The notes under the pieces were generated by a model. The model saw only the letters and a list, made by a program, of their open reading frames with translations. It was not told the origin of the DNA and searched no databases. 64,000 nt of DNA, from contig NZ_LR134290.1 in the NCBI RefSeq assembly GCF_900636545.1, positions 4,588,001-4,652,000 of the forward strand, given 5' to 3'. This DNA comes from Pseudomonas mendocina (GTDB lineage: Bacteria; Pseudomonadota; Gammaproteobacteria; Pseudomonadales; Pseudomonadaceae). The translations under genes were made by a program, and so were the position numbers. This document shows positions 7,836 to 17,297 of the stretch, one piece after another; the first letter of the stretch is position 1, and each line of letters begins with the position of its first letter.

Positions 7836-10013
7836 ATGACTGAACGCGTTCAAGTCGGTGGCCTGCAGGTCGCCAAAGCCCTGTACGACTTCGTGAACAA
7901 CGAAGCCATCCCCGGTACCGGCATCGCTGCCGACAAGTTCTGGGCCGGTGCCGCTGCGGTCATCAAGGACCTGGCACCGAAGAACCGTGCCCTGCTGGCC
8001 AAGCGTGACGAGCTGCAGGCGCAGATCGATGCCTGGCATCAGGCGCGCAAGGGTCAGGCTCATGACGCGGCCGCCTACAAAGCCTTCCTCCAGGAAATCG
8101 GCTATCTGCTGCCGGAGCCGGAAGATTTCCAGGCCACCACCACCAACGTCGACGAAGAAATCGCCCGCCTGGCCGGCCCGCAGCTGGTCGTGCCGGTGAT
8201 GAACGCGCGCTTCGCCCTGAACGCCTCAAACGCCCGCTGGGGCTCGCTGTACGATGCGCTGTACGGCACCGACGTGATCAGCGAAGAAGGCGGCGCCGAG
8301 AAGGGCAAGGGCTACAACAAGGTACGTGGCGACAAGGTCATCGCCTTCGCTCGCGCCTTCCTCGACGAGGCTGCACCGCTGGCTGGCGGTTCTCACGTCG
8401 ACTCCACCGGTTATGCCATCGTCGACGGCAAGCTGGTCGTTGCCCTCAAGGGCGGCAGCAACAGCGGCCTACGTGACGACGCGCAGCTGGTTGGCTTCCA
8501 GGGCGAGGCCAGCGCACCGATCGCCGTGCTGCTCAAGCACAACGGCCTGCACTTCGAAATCCAGATCGATGCCTCCAGCCCGATCGGCAGCACCGACGCC
8601 GCCGGCGTCAAAGACGTGCTGATGGAAGCCGCGCTGACCACCATCATGGACTGCGAAGACTCCGTCGCTGCCGTCGATGCCGACGACAAGGTGGTGGTCT
8701 ACAAGAACTGGCTGGGCCTGATGAAGGGCGACCTGGCCGAGCAGGTGTCCAAGGGCGGCAGCACCTTCACCCGCACCATGAACCCGGATCGCGTCTACAC
8801 CAAGCCGGACGGTTCCGAGCTGACCCTGCATGGCCGCTCGCTGCTGTTCGTGCGCAACGTCGGCCACCTGATGACCAACCCGGCCATCCTCGACGCCGAA
8901 GGCAACGAGATTCCGGAAGGCATCCAGGACGCGCTATTCACCAGCCTGATTGCGGTGCACAACCTGATCGGCAACACCACGCGCAAGAACACTCGCACCG
9001 GCAGCGTGTACATCGTCAAACCGAAGATGCACGGCCCGGAAGAAGTCGCCTTCACCAGCGAAATCTTCGCCCGTGTCGAGGATGTGCTGGGCCTGGCCCG
9101 CAACACCCTGAAAGTCGGCATCATGGACGAGGAGCGCCGCACCACCGTCAACCTCAAGGCGTGCATCAAGGCGGCCAGCGAGCGCGTGGTGTTCATCAAC
9201 ACCGGCTTCCTCGACCGTACCGGTGACGAGATCCACACCTCCATGGAAGCCGGCGCTGTGGTGCGCAAGGCTGCCATGAAGAGCGAGACCTGGATCGGCG
9301 CCTATGAGAACAACAACGTCGACGTCGGCCTGGCCACCGGCCTGCAGGGCCGCGCGCAGATCGGCAAAGGCATGTGGGCCATGCCGGACCTGATGGCCGC
9401 CATGCTCGAGCAGAAGATCGCTCACCCGCTGTCCGGCGCCAATACCGCCTGGGTCCCTTCGCCGACCGCCGCCACCCTGCACGCTCTGCACTACCACAAG
9501 GTCGACGTGTTCGCCCGTCAGGCCGAACTGGCCAAGCGCACCCCGGCGTCGGTGGACGACATCCTGACCATCCCGCTGGCCAAGGACACCAACTGGTCTG
9601 CAGAAGAAATCCGCAACGAGCTGGACAACAACGCGCAAGGCATCCTCGGCTACGTGGTGCGCTGGATCGACCAGGGCGTCGGCTGCTCCAAGGTACCGGA
9701 CATCAACGACGTCGGCCTGATGGAAGACCGTGCCACCCTGCGCATCTCCAGCCAACTGCTGGCCAACTGGCTGCGCCACGGCATCGTCAGCGAAGCGCAG
9801 GTGGTCGAAAGCCTCAAGCGTATGGCGCCGGTGGTGGATCGTCAGAACGCCAATGACCCGCTGTATCGCCCCATGGCCCCGGACTTCGACAACAACGTCG
9901 CCTTCCAGGCCGCGCTGGAGCTGGTCGTCGAAGGCACCAAGCAGCCCAACGGCTACACCGAGCCGGTGCTGCATCGCCGTCGCCGCGAGTTCAAGGCCAA
10001 GAACGGTCTGTGA
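7836..10013 (+). CDS. glcB: Malate synthase G
   Basis: Cytosolic enzyme that condenses glyoxylate with acetyl-CoA to malate, completing the glyoxylate shunt or glycolate use. It has 725 residues, the standard length for the monomeric G isoform. The sequence is typical throughout, for example [40 protein letters not shown] and [20 protein letters not shown]. The start [20 protein letters not shown] is preferred to an ATG-like start 30 bases upstream. No glcDEF genes are adjacent, so it is a stand-alone gene as in P. aeruginosa, and it ends at a strong terminator. Confidence 0.97.
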   Translation: MTERVQVGGLQVAKALYDFVNNEAIPGTGIAADKFWAGAAAVIKDLAPKNRALLAKRDELQAQIDAWHQARKGQAHDAAAYKAFLQEIGYLLPEPEDFQATTTNVDEEIARLAGPQLVVPVMNARFALNASNARWGSLYDALYGTDVISEEGGAEKGKGYNKVRGDKVIAFARAFLDEAAPLAGGSHVDSTGYAIVDGKLVVALKGGSNSGLRDDAQLVGFQGEASAPIAVLLKHNGLHFEIQIDASSPIGSTDAAGVKDVLMEAALTTIMDCEDSVAAVDADDKVVVYKNWLGLMKGDLAEQVSKGGSTFTRTMNPDRVYTKPDGSELTLHGRSLLFVRNVGHLMTNPAILDAEGNEIPEGIQDALFTSLIAVHNLIGNTTRKNTRTGSVYIVKPKMHGPEEVAFTSEIFARVEDVLGLARNTLKVGIMDEERRTTVNLKACIKAASERVVFINTGFLDRTGDEIHTSMEAGAVVRKAAMKSETWIGAYENNNVDVGLATGLQGRAQIGKGMWAMPDLMAAMLEQKIAHPLSGANTAWVPSPTAATLHALHYHKVDVFARQAELAKRTPASVDDILTIPLAKDTNWSAEEIRNELDNNAQGILGYVVRWIDQGVGCSKVPDINDVGLMEDRATLRISSQLLANWLRHGIVSEAQVVESLKRMAPVVDRQNANDPLYRPMAPDFDNNVAFQAALELVVEGTKQPNGYTEPVLHRRRREFKAKNGL

Positions 10014-10038
10014 TTCGCTCATTGCGCGAATGAATAAA

Positions 10039-10060
10039 CCGCCCTCCGGGGCGGTTTTTT
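10039..10060 (+). terminator. Rho-independent terminator of glcB
   Basis: CCGCCC (10039–10044), loop TCCG, GGGCGG (10049–10054), then TTTTTT, 25 bases after the glcB stop. Confidence 0.9.
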
Positions 10061-10080
10061 ATTGAGCAGTCGCGACTGAA

Positions 10081-10114
10081 GCCCTCCCACGGGCGCTAAT
10101 GTTGTGGGAGGGGC
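10081..10114. repeat. REP-like inverted repeat after glcB
   Basis: GCCCTCCCAC (10081–10090) faces GTGGGAGGGGC (10104–10114), flanked by GCTTTAGCC. The same GTGGGAGGGGCTTTAGCC core recurs at 48424–48441 and, inverted, near 15072–15090. It is a dispersed intergenic element. Confidence 0.65.
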
Positions 10115-10132
10115 TTTAGCCACGGCAGGCAG

Positions 10133-12199
10133 TCAGGGCTTGGTCTGCGCTGTTTTGTCCGCCGTCACGCCGGTGGTATTGCTCAGCAGGCTGGCGGTGG
10201 CAGTCTGCACGAAGGCCGACAGTTTGCGCTCCAGATCGCTGCGCCGCTGCGCATCGTCGATCACTTCGCCGCGCGCATCATGGCCCAGTTGGTAGCGATA
10301 CAGGCGCGCATCACGGTCACGCGGTTTGACCAGGATATTGTCACCGGTCACCAGGCCCACGGTCTGGTCGCTGCCGGAGGGCTTGATCACCGCCACGCCG
10401 GCATCGCCCTCAGGCAGCGCCAGCAGGTCGCGCCCCCAGCATTGCTGCTGCACGGGCTGGCCGAGGCGGCCCATGATGGTAGGTACAACGTCGATCTGGC
10501 TGCCAACGGTATCGCGGCTTTTTCCGAAGGTTTCCTGCACACCAGGGCCGATCAGCAGCAGCGGAACGCTGAAGCGCGACAGGTCCATCTCGGTGATCTG
10601 CTCGTCGTTGCCAAAGCCATGGTCGCCCAGCACCACGAACAGGGTGTGCTTGAAATAGGGCTCCTGGCGCACCTTGGCGAAGAACTGGCCGAGCGCCCAG
10701 TCGGCATAGCGCATGGCCGTCAGGTGCTGGTCCAGCGAGCCATGGCCGGTGACGGGTTCGACCGGCAAGTCTTCCGGCAAAGCGTAGGGCGTGTGGTTGG
10801 ACAACGTCTGCAGCAGCGCATAGAAGGGTTTGCCCTGGCTGCCGAGCTTGGCCAGCTCCTCGGCGCCACGGCTGAACATGTCCTGATCGGATACACCCCA
10901 GGTCGGGTCGATGAACACCGGGTCGACGAAGTCATCTCGGCCGACGAAGTTGCGCATGCCCTGATTGGCAAAGAAGCCGGACTGGTTATCCCAGGCGAAA
11001 CTGCCGTTGTACACGTACACGTCGTCGTAGCCGCGAGCGCTGAGCAGTTGCGGCAGGCCGGAGAACTGGTGGCTGCCTTCCGGCATGCGCATCAGGTATT
11101 CGAACGCCGGCAGGTTGGGGAAGCAGGCCATGGTGGCGAACATGCCCTGGTGGGTATGGGTGCCGTTGGAGAACACGCGCTGGAACAACAGGCCCTCCTT
11201 GGCCAGCGCATCGAAGTTGGGGGTGATGCCGTCCTGGTTGCCCATGGCGCCGATGTAGCGGCCGGCCATGCTCTCCATGAGGATCACCACCACGTTGCGC
11301 ACCTGCGGCAGCTGACCTTCGACTGGAGGCGTATAGACGCGGCGCACCGCAGCCAAGTCGGCATCGATCAGCTCATCGCGCGGAGTCAGCAGCAGGTCGC
11401 GGGTGATCTGCCTCGCTTCGTCAGCCGGCAGCGTGGCTTTCCAGCTGTTGTCGCGGTGATCGGAAAAGAAGTTCTCGGCGGCGTCGACCAGAGTCAGCGT
11501 ACCGTTGAGGCCCAGGTGGTTGGCGAACATCGAATCGGTGGTGTAGGCATCGCCCCAGCGCAGCGGCGGTCCCGAACGCAGGGTGCCGCGAGCGGCGACC
11601 ACGCAGACCAGCAGCAATAGCACGAACACGGCCGTGCGCACCGGCCAGCGCGGCGCAGCAGCGTGGCCACGCGCGCGGGTGGCACGCTCGATACGGCGGA
11701 ACAGCCAGGCCAGCAACAGCGTAGCCAGGGCCCAGGCCAGCAGCAGGCGCAGTACCGGGAAGCCATTCCAGATCATGCTGGCCACGGTACCGATGTCTTC
11801 CTGCATGTACTGGAACACCAGGCTGTTCAGGCGCTGGTGGAATTCACGATAGAAATTCAGTTCGACCACGGCGAAGAACAGGCACAGGCTGGTAGCGAAC
11901 GTCAGCCAGGCGACATGCAGACGTCGCGCGCGCATCGCCGTGACGCTGAGCAGCGACAGGCTGAGCGGGATGCACAGGTAGACGATTAGGCGCAGGTCGA
12001 AACGCGCACCGTTGACGAAGGATTCGGCGAAGGTGCTGGCCGGTGTATCGGCGATCAACGCCTGGTTGTAGGCCAACAGCCCCAGGCGGGCCATGGCGAA
12101 CAGCAGCAGCATGCACAGTGCGCTGCCGAGGATGAAAGCCAGGTGACTACCAACACTGACCTGCGCCGCCTTGTGGGCAGCTGGTACGGATGACTGCAT
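10133..12199 (-). CDS. LTA synthase family sulfatase/phosphotransferase, membrane-anchored
   Basis: A protein of 688 residues. About five N-terminal membrane spans lie within residues 18–210. A large periplasmic alkaline-phosphatase/sulfatase domain follows from about residue 300: the metal ligand region VVVILMESMAG, the nucleophile threonine in NGTHTHQGMFAT, and the metal site FVVLGDHGFG. This is the LtaS/OpgB-like architecture; in Gram-negatives such enzymes transfer phosphoglycerol or phosphoethanolamine to periplasmic glycans. The exact acceptor cannot be told from sequence. The start MQSSVPAAHKAAQVSV follows AAGG; the longer ORF from 12253 is less likely. Divergent from the DUF294 gene. 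Confidence 0.85.
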   Translation of the reverse strand: MQSSVPAAHKAAQVSVGSHLAFILGSALCMLLLFAMARLGLLAYNQALIADTPASTFAESFVNGARFDLRLIVYLCIPLSLSLLSVTAMRARRLHVAWLTFATSLCLFFAVVELNFYREFHQRLNSLVFQYMQEDIGTVASMIWNGFPVLRLLLAWALATLLLAWLFRRIERATRARGHAAAPRWPVRTAVFVLLLLVCVVAARGTLRSGPPLRWGDAYTTDSMFANHLGLNGTLTLVDAAENFFSDHRDNSWKATLPADEARQITRDLLLTPRDELIDADLAAVRRVYTPPVEGQLPQVRNVVVILMESMAGRYIGAMGNQDGITPNFDALAKEGLLFQRVFSNGTHTHQGMFATMACFPNLPAFEYLMRMPEGSHQFSGLPQLLSARGYDDVYVYNGSFAWDNQSGFFANQGMRNFVGRDDFVDPVFIDPTWGVSDQDMFSRGAEELAKLGSQGKPFYALLQTLSNHTPYALPEDLPVEPVTGHGSLDQHLTAMRYADWALGQFFAKVRQEPYFKHTLFVVLGDHGFGNDEQITEMDLSRFSVPLLLIGPGVQETFGKSRDTVGSQIDVVPTIMGRLGQPVQQQCWGRDLLALPEGDAGVAVIKPSGSDQTVGLVTGDNILVKPRDRDARLYRYQLGHDARGEVIDDAQRRSDLERKLSAFVQTATASLLSNTTGVTADKTAQTKP

Positions 12200-12363
12200 G
12201 GATGTGCCTTGCTCTTTACGGAATACGGGGTCTGGCGCAGTCTGCCTGAGCACAAGTCAAAATTTCGTCAAGAACCTGCGCCCGCACCCTACTTAGGTGC
12301 AATGGGAAACACGGCGGGCCGGGGCCACACTGACACTATCCCGAAACTGCGAGGCGCAAGCCC

Positions 12364-14295
12364 ATGAGCAAGGCCGACGCGATGGCCGATGCGGGCAAGA
12401 CTGCGGTGCTTCAGAACATCCACGGCACCATGGAGTTCCTGCACAAGTTCCCGCCTTTCAACCAGATGGACACCGCTCACCTGGCGTTTCTGGTCGAGCA
12501 CTGCCAGCTGCGCTTCTATGCCGAGGGCGACTCGATCATCAAGCCCAGCGATGGTCCGGTCGAGCACTTCTACATCGTCAAGCAGGGTCGTGTGCATGGC
12601 GAGCGCCCGCACAGCGCAAGGCGCGGCACCGAGACCACCTTCGAGATCACCGCTGGCGAATGCTTCCCTCTGGCCGCGCTGATCGGCGAGCGCGCCACGC
12701 GCACCGAACACCTGGCCGCCGAAGACACCTTCTGCCTGCTACTGGCCAAGCACGCCTTCATCAAGCTGTTCGCCGTTTCCAACCCGCTGCGCGACTTCGC
12801 CCTGCGCGGAGTCAGCAGCCTGCTCGACCAGGTCAACCAGCAGGTGCAGTTGCGTGCGGTTGAAACCCTCGGCGCGCAGTATTCGCTGGATACCCGTCTG
12901 GGCGAATTGGCCATGCGCCAACCCATCGGCTGCGCGCCCGACACGCCGCTGCGCGATGCCGTTCGGCTGATGCACGAGCAGCACGTGGGCAGCATCGTGG
13001 TGCTCGACCCGGCCGACAAACCGCTGGGCATCTTCACCTTGCGCGACCTGCGCCGGGTGGTCGCCGATGGCGTCGATCTGGCCCAGCCCATCGACAATCT
13101 GATGACACCCAATCCGTTTCATCTGGCGCCGGATGCCAGCGCCTTCGATGCCGCCATCGCCATGACCGAGCGGCACATCGCCCACGTCTGCCTGGTGGAG
13201 CACGAGAAACTCTGCGGGGTGATTTCCGAGCGCGATCTGTTCAGCCTGCAGCGCGTCGACCTGGTGCATCTGGCACGCACCATCCGCCATGCCGGCAAGG
13301 TCGAAACCCTGGCCGGGCTGCGCAGCGACATCCGCCTGCTGGTCGACCGCATGCTCGCCCATGGCGCCAGCTCGACGCAGATCACCCATATCGTCACCCT
13401 GCTCAACGACCACACCGTATGCCGGGTGATCGAGCTGACCCTCGAGGACATGGGCGATCCGGGCATCCCCTTCACCTGGCTATGCTTCGGCAGCGAAGGC
13501 CGCCGCGAACAGACCCTGCACACCGACCAGGACAACGGCATCCTCTTCGAGGCGGAAAATGCCAGCGAGGCTGCGACAATTCGCGAGCGCCTGCTACCCA
13601 TCGCCCGCGAGATCAACCAACGCCTGGCACAGTGCGGTTTCACCCTGTGCAAGGGCAACATCATGGCCGGCAATCCCGAGCTGTGCCTGTCGCGCCAGGA
13701 ATGGTCGCGCCGTTTCGCCGGCTTCGTCCTCGAAGCCACGCCGGAGAATCTGCTGGGCTCGTCGATCTACTTCGACCTGCGCACCATCTGGGGCCCGGAC
13801 GAAGGTTGCGAACAACTGCGCAGCGAGCTGCTCGGCCGCGTCGCCAGCAACAGCCTGTTCCAGAAGATGCTGGCCGAGAACGCCCTGCGCCAGCGCCCGC
13901 CGGTCGGGCGCTTCCGTGATTTCGTGGTGGCGCGTTCCGGCGCCGACAAGGACACCCTCGATCTCAAGGTGCAGGGCCTCACGCCGTTCGTCGACGGCGC
14001 GCGCCTGCTGGCGCTGGCCAATGGCATCGGCGCAGTAGGCACTCTCGAGCGCCTGCGCGCGTTGATCACCAAGGGCGTGATCGACGCCCTGGATGGCGCA
14101 GCCTACGAAGAGGCCTACCATTTCATTCAGCAGACGCGCATGCAGCAACACCAATTGCAGGCACGTGACGAGTTACCCTATTCCAATCGGGTCGACCCCG
14201 ACCACCTCAACCACCTGGACCGGCGTATTCTGCGCGAGTCGTTCCGCCAGGCGCAGCGCCTGCAGAGCAGCCTGGCCATGAGGTATCAGCTATGA
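12364..14295 (+). CDS. Cyclic-nucleotide-binding/CBS/DUF294 nucleotidyltransferase-like protein
   Basis: A protein of 643 residues with four parts: a cNMP-binding-like β-barrel (about 20–140), a pair of CBS domains (about 175–300; MTPNPFHLAPDASAF, GVISERDLFSLQ), a DUF294 nucleotidyltransferase domain (about 330–480) with the G-S-x-G-R-x-E-Q and DQDNGI metal-site pattern, and a DUF294 C-terminal helical domain. It resembles GlnD-type regulatory nucleotidyltransferases, but the substrate is unknown. The stop overlaps the exonuclease start by 4 bases (ATGA), so the two are translationally coupled. In P. aeruginosa, as I recall, this pair sits next to the symporter pair that here lies 3 kb to the right. 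Confidence 0.88.
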   Translation: MSKADAMADAGKTAVLQNIHGTMEFLHKFPPFNQMDTAHLAFLVEHCQLRFYAEGDSIIKPSDGPVEHFYIVKQGRVHGERPHSARRGTETTFEITAGECFPLAALIGERATRTEHLAAEDTFCLLLAKHAFIKLFAVSNPLRDFALRGVSSLLDQVNQQVQLRAVETLGAQYSLDTRLGELAMRQPIGCAPDTPLRDAVRLMHEQHVGSIVVLDPADKPLGIFTLRDLRRVVADGVDLAQPIDNLMTPNPFHLAPDASAFDAAIAMTERHIAHVCLVEHEKLCGVISERDLFSLQRVDLVHLARTIRHAGKVETLAGLRSDIRLLVDRMLAHGASSTQITHIVTLLNDHTVCRVIELTLEDMGDPGIPFTWLCFGSEGRREQTLHTDQDNGILFEAENASEAATIRERLLPIAREINQRLAQCGFTLCKGNIMAGNPELCLSRQEWSRRFAGFVLEATPENLLGSSIYFDLRTIWGPDEGCEQLRSELLGRVASNSLFQKMLAENALRQRPPVGRFRDFVVARSGADKDTLDLKVQGLTPFVDGARLLALANGIGAVGTLERLRALITKGVIDALDGAAYEEAYHFIQQTRMQQHQLQARDELPYSNRVDPDHLNHLDRRILRESFRQAQRLQSSLAMRYQL

Positions 14296-14993
14296 GCAGG
14301 TTCACCTGGTTCACCGGCCGCGGCCCGGCCCTGACCCAGCAGCAGTTGCAACGCCGCCAGGCCTTGAGCGCACCGGCAGCATTCGACGAGCGCCCACTGC
14401 ATGAGCAGCGCTTGGTCGTGCTCGATCTGGAAACCAGCGGTTTGAACATGCGCCGCGATCAGGTGCTGGCCATCGGCGCGGTGGTGATCGACCACGGTGC
14501 CATCGACTTCGCCGAACAGTTCGAATGCACCCTGCACCAACCCGATCACCAGGCCAGCGCCAGCACCCTGATCCACGGTATTGCCCCCAGCGAAGTCGCT
14601 CGCGGCGTCGACCCCGCCGAAGGGCTGCTGGACTTCATGGAGTTCGTCGGCAGCAGCCCGCTGCTGGCGTTCCACGCTGGTTTCGATCAGCGCATGCTGG
14701 CCCGCGCACTGCGGCAGAGCCTGGGTTATCGCCTGCAACACAGTTTCTTCGACGTTGCCGAGATTGCCCCGCTGCTGTGCCCGCAGGCACGCATTCGCCA
14801 AGGCGGGCTCGACGACTGGGTCGCCGAATTCGGCCTGCAGGTGCACCAACGTCACAACGCCAGTGCCGATGCACTGGTCACCGCCGAACTGGCGCTGATG
14901 TTGTTCAGCAAGGCGCGCCGGCAGGGCATCGACAGCCTCTGCGAGCTGGAGCGCCAGCTGGCCAGCCGTCGCAGGCGCCAGCACGCCATGTAG
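14292..14993 (+). CDS. DnaQ-like 3'-5' exonuclease (DEDDh)
   Basis: A protein of 233 residues with an RNase H-fold exonuclease of the DnaQ/PolC-epsilon group. Motif Exo I is LVVLDLETSG (catalytic D-x-E, about residues 41–45). Exo II is around LLAFHAGFDQRML, and Exo III is HNASADALVTAELAL with the histidine/aspartate pair. It is not the polymerase III epsilon subunit, because length and context differ. The overlap with the DUF294 gene suggests they act together, possibly in turnover of a nucleotide or RNA; that is inference. Confidence 0.87.
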   Translation: MSRFTWFTGRGPALTQQQLQRRQALSAPAAFDERPLHEQRLVVLDLETSGLNMRRDQVLAIGAVVIDHGAIDFAEQFECTLHQPDHQASASTLIHGIAPSEVARGVDPAEGLLDFMEFVGSSPLLAFHAGFDQRMLARALRQSLGYRLQHSFFDVAEIAPLLCPQARIRQGGLDDWVAEFGLQVHQRHNASADALVTAELALMLFSKARRQGIDSLCELERQLASRRRRQHAM

Positions 14994-15144
14994 CCGCACG
15001 CTGCCAATCGCCTGGCAGCGGGCCCTCCATCTTGGCGCACACCTCGTGCGCATCGGAGCCACCAGGAATCGCGGCTAAAGCCCCTCCTACGGTTTTGTGG
15101 TTGCGGCGGCTGCGCCTCGCGCTTCTCAACCACCCTACGCAAAC

Positions 15145-16452
15145 CTACAGATCGCGCATCAGCAGTCCGTATTCCAATTGCACATCTGCCGGCAGCGGCA
15201 AGTACAGGATGTGACCATCGCCCGGCGCCACCTGCTGCGCCTGGCCCTGCGCGTTCTGCAGGTGTTCCAGTGTGAAGCGCAGATTGCCCTGCGGGGTCAT
15301 CAGCTCCAGCCCGTCGCCCACGGTGAAGCGGTTCTTCACCCGTACCTCGACCAGCTCGCCACGGCGCTCACCGGTCAGTTCGCCGACGAACTGCTGACGT
15401 TCCGCGACCGAGCTGCCGCGCTCGTAGTTCTGGTATTCGTCATGCACATGACGACGCAGAAACCCTTCGGTGTAGCCCCGATGCGCCAGTGACTCCAGAC
15501 TGCCCAGCAGGCTCGGGTCGAACGGCTTGCCGGCCAGCGCATCATCGATGGCGCGGCGGTAGACCTGCGCGGTGCGCGCCACATAGAAATGGCTCTTGGT
15601 GCGCCCCTCGATCTTCAGCGAATGCACACCCATGCGCACCAGACGCTCGACGTGCTGCACCGCGCGCAGGTCCTTGGAGTTCATGATGTAGGTGCCATGC
15701 TCGTCTTCGAAGGCGGTCATTTCATCATCCGGCCGCCCCGCCTCCTGCAGCACGAATGCCTGGGTGGTGGGTGCGCCCTGGCCCAGAGTCGGCTCGACCA
15801 CGCGGACGATTTCACCCAGCTCGTTCTCGCTCGCGGGCGTGGCCCGGTACTGCCAGCGGCAGGCATTGGTACAGGTGCCCTGGTTGGGATCGCGACGATT
15901 GATGTAGCCCGACAGCAGGCAGCGTCCGGAATAGGCCATGCACAGCGCACCGTGGACGAACACCTCCAGCTCCATCCCCGGCACCTGGTTGCGGATCTCC
16001 TCGATTTCCTCCAGCGACAACTCGCGTGAGAGGATCACCCGGCTCAGCCCCTGCTGCCGCCAGAACTCGACGCTGGCCCAGTTCACCGCATTGGCCTGCA
16101 CCGAGAGGTGAATCGGCATCTGCGGATAATGCTGACGCACCAGCATGATCAGGCCGGGGTCGGACATGATCAGCGCATCGGGTTGCATCTCGATCACCGG
16201 CGCCAGGTCCTTGAGGAAGGTCCTGAGCTTGGCGTTGTGCGGGGCGATGTTGACCACCACGTAGAACTGCTTGCCCTGCGCGTGCGCCTCCTTGATGCCG
16301 AGCGCGAGGTTGGCGTGGTCAAACTCGTTGTTGCGCACGCGCAAACTGTAACGCGGCTGCCCGGCATACACCGCATCGGCGCCATAGGCGAAGGCGTAAC
16401 GCATGTTCTTCAGGGTGCCGGCCGGCGATAACAGTTCGGGGAAACGGGGCAT
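15145..16452 (-). CDS. trhP: Prephenate-dependent tRNA U34 hydroxylase TrhP (peptidase U32 family, YegQ)
   Basis: A protein of 435 residues in the U32 family. The start MPRFPELLSPAGTLKNMRYA and the region CMAYSGRCLLSGYINRRDPN with TNACRWQY are hallmarks of YegQ/TrhP, which 5-hydroxylates wobble uridine 34 using prephenate, giving ho5U as precursor of cmo5U. Conserved cysteines around residues 168–193 probably hold an Fe-S cluster. The family name 'peptidase U32' is historical. It stands alone, convergent with the exonuclease. Confidence 0.9.
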   Translation of the reverse strand: MPRFPELLSPAGTLKNMRYAFAYGADAVYAGQPRYSLRVRNNEFDHANLALGIKEAHAQGKQFYVVVNIAPHNAKLRTFLKDLAPVIEMQPDALIMSDPGLIMLVRQHYPQMPIHLSVQANAVNWASVEFWRQQGLSRVILSRELSLEEIEEIRNQVPGMELEVFVHGALCMAYSGRCLLSGYINRRDPNQGTCTNACRWQYRATPASENELGEIVRVVEPTLGQGAPTTQAFVLQEAGRPDDEMTAFEDEHGTYIMNSKDLRAVQHVERLVRMGVHSLKIEGRTKSHFYVARTAQVYRRAIDDALAGKPFDPSLLGSLESLAHRGYTEGFLRRHVHDEYQNYERGSSVAERQQFVGELTGERRGELVEVRVKNRFTVGDGLELMTPQGNLRFTLEHLQNAQGQAQQVAPGDGHILYLPLPADVQLEYGLLMRDL

Positions 16453-16699
16453 GACCGCAAGCTCGAAAAATCAGGGGCTGGCGATTCTATGCAGGTGGCA
16501 GGCGTGGATATTGATCTGGGTCTATCGGGCGCAGAAAAGCGGCCGAGTCAGGCACCATCAGAAGCGGCGGTGCGCGCGGCGCCCCTACAGTAAGAGGCAT
16601 CAGCAAATAGGGAGTGGTCGCCCCGCTCATGCGCACCGATGCTGCGCTTTCGCGTAGGGTGCGCCACGCGCACCACTGCCGCGACGCAAGAATGGCGGG

Positions 16700-17206
16700 C
16701 TAGCGACACACTTGACGATACAGCGCGTCGTCCTTGTCGATGCGCTTGAGCTGGGCAAGCTGAGGCTGCTTCTTCTCGTCCAGCGGCAACAACTCGCCAG
16801 TTGCGCAATTGAGCAGATGGGCGCGGTGCGAAACGTGGTCGATGTGCTGCTTCTCGAAGCGATAGAGCATGAACTCGGCCACTTGCGCGTCTTCCACCTG
16901 ATCGCGCACGACGCTCTTGCTGTCGAGCACGGTGAAGGCGGTAACCATCGGCACGAAGTAGCTCCACGGGCGCCAGAACACGTGACCCGCTTCGGTCGCG
17001 ACCACGACCGACTCCTTGGGCTGACGCGCCTGCTGATGCTCGAACCAGGAGTACTCGTAGAACACCTGATAGCCCAGCATCCCCAGGCCACCGAACAGTG
17101 GCACGATCCACTTCGGCAGCTTGTTGCGCGTCAGTTTGCGTAGCAGCAGAGCGATACCGGCAGCGCCGAGCCCCGCCACCACGATGGCAAGCAAAGTCCA
17201 CAACAT
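16700..17206 (-). CDS. Membrane-anchored protein of unknown function
   Basis: A protein of 168 residues. Two hydrophobic segments lie at about residues 3–22 (WTLLAIVVAGLGAAGIALLL) and 33–49, separated by a basic stretch RKLTRNKLPK. The rest (about 55–168) is soluble and mixed-charge, with no motif I recognise. It lies downstream of the symporter operon, past a strong terminator, so it is probably transcribed separately. Similar proteins seem common in Pseudomonas, but no function is known to me. Confidence 0.75.
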   Translation of the reverse strand: MLWTLLAIVVAGLGAAGIALLLRKLTRNKLPKWIVPLFGGLGMLGYQVFYEYSWFEHQQARQPKESVVVATEAGHVFWRPWSYFVPMVTAFTVLDSKSVVRDQVEDAQVAEFMLYRFEKQHIDHVSHRAHLLNCATGELLPLDEKKQPQLAQLKRIDKDDALYRQVCR

Positions 17207-17219
17207 ATGAGTGTTCCCG

Positions 17220-17250
17220 AAAAAAGACGGGCCTCCAGTGGAGGCCCGTC
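17220..17250 (-). terminator. Strong terminator of the symporter operon
   Basis: An 11-bp perfect stem GACGGGCCTCC/GGAGGCCCGTC with a 3-base loop (17226–17250), followed on the minus strand by six T residues (complement of 17220–17225). It lies 47 bases past the symporter stop. Confidence 0.92.
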
Positions 17251-17297
17251 TGTCAGACCCTGGTCCATCGAACGATGGCGTCAGGCCAGGATTATGC

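Noticed and set aside
16548-17201. Minus-strand 217-codon frame overlapping the small membrane-protein gene
   Set aside because: Out of frame with the better-supported 168-residue protein and Arg/Ala-rich; a shadow.
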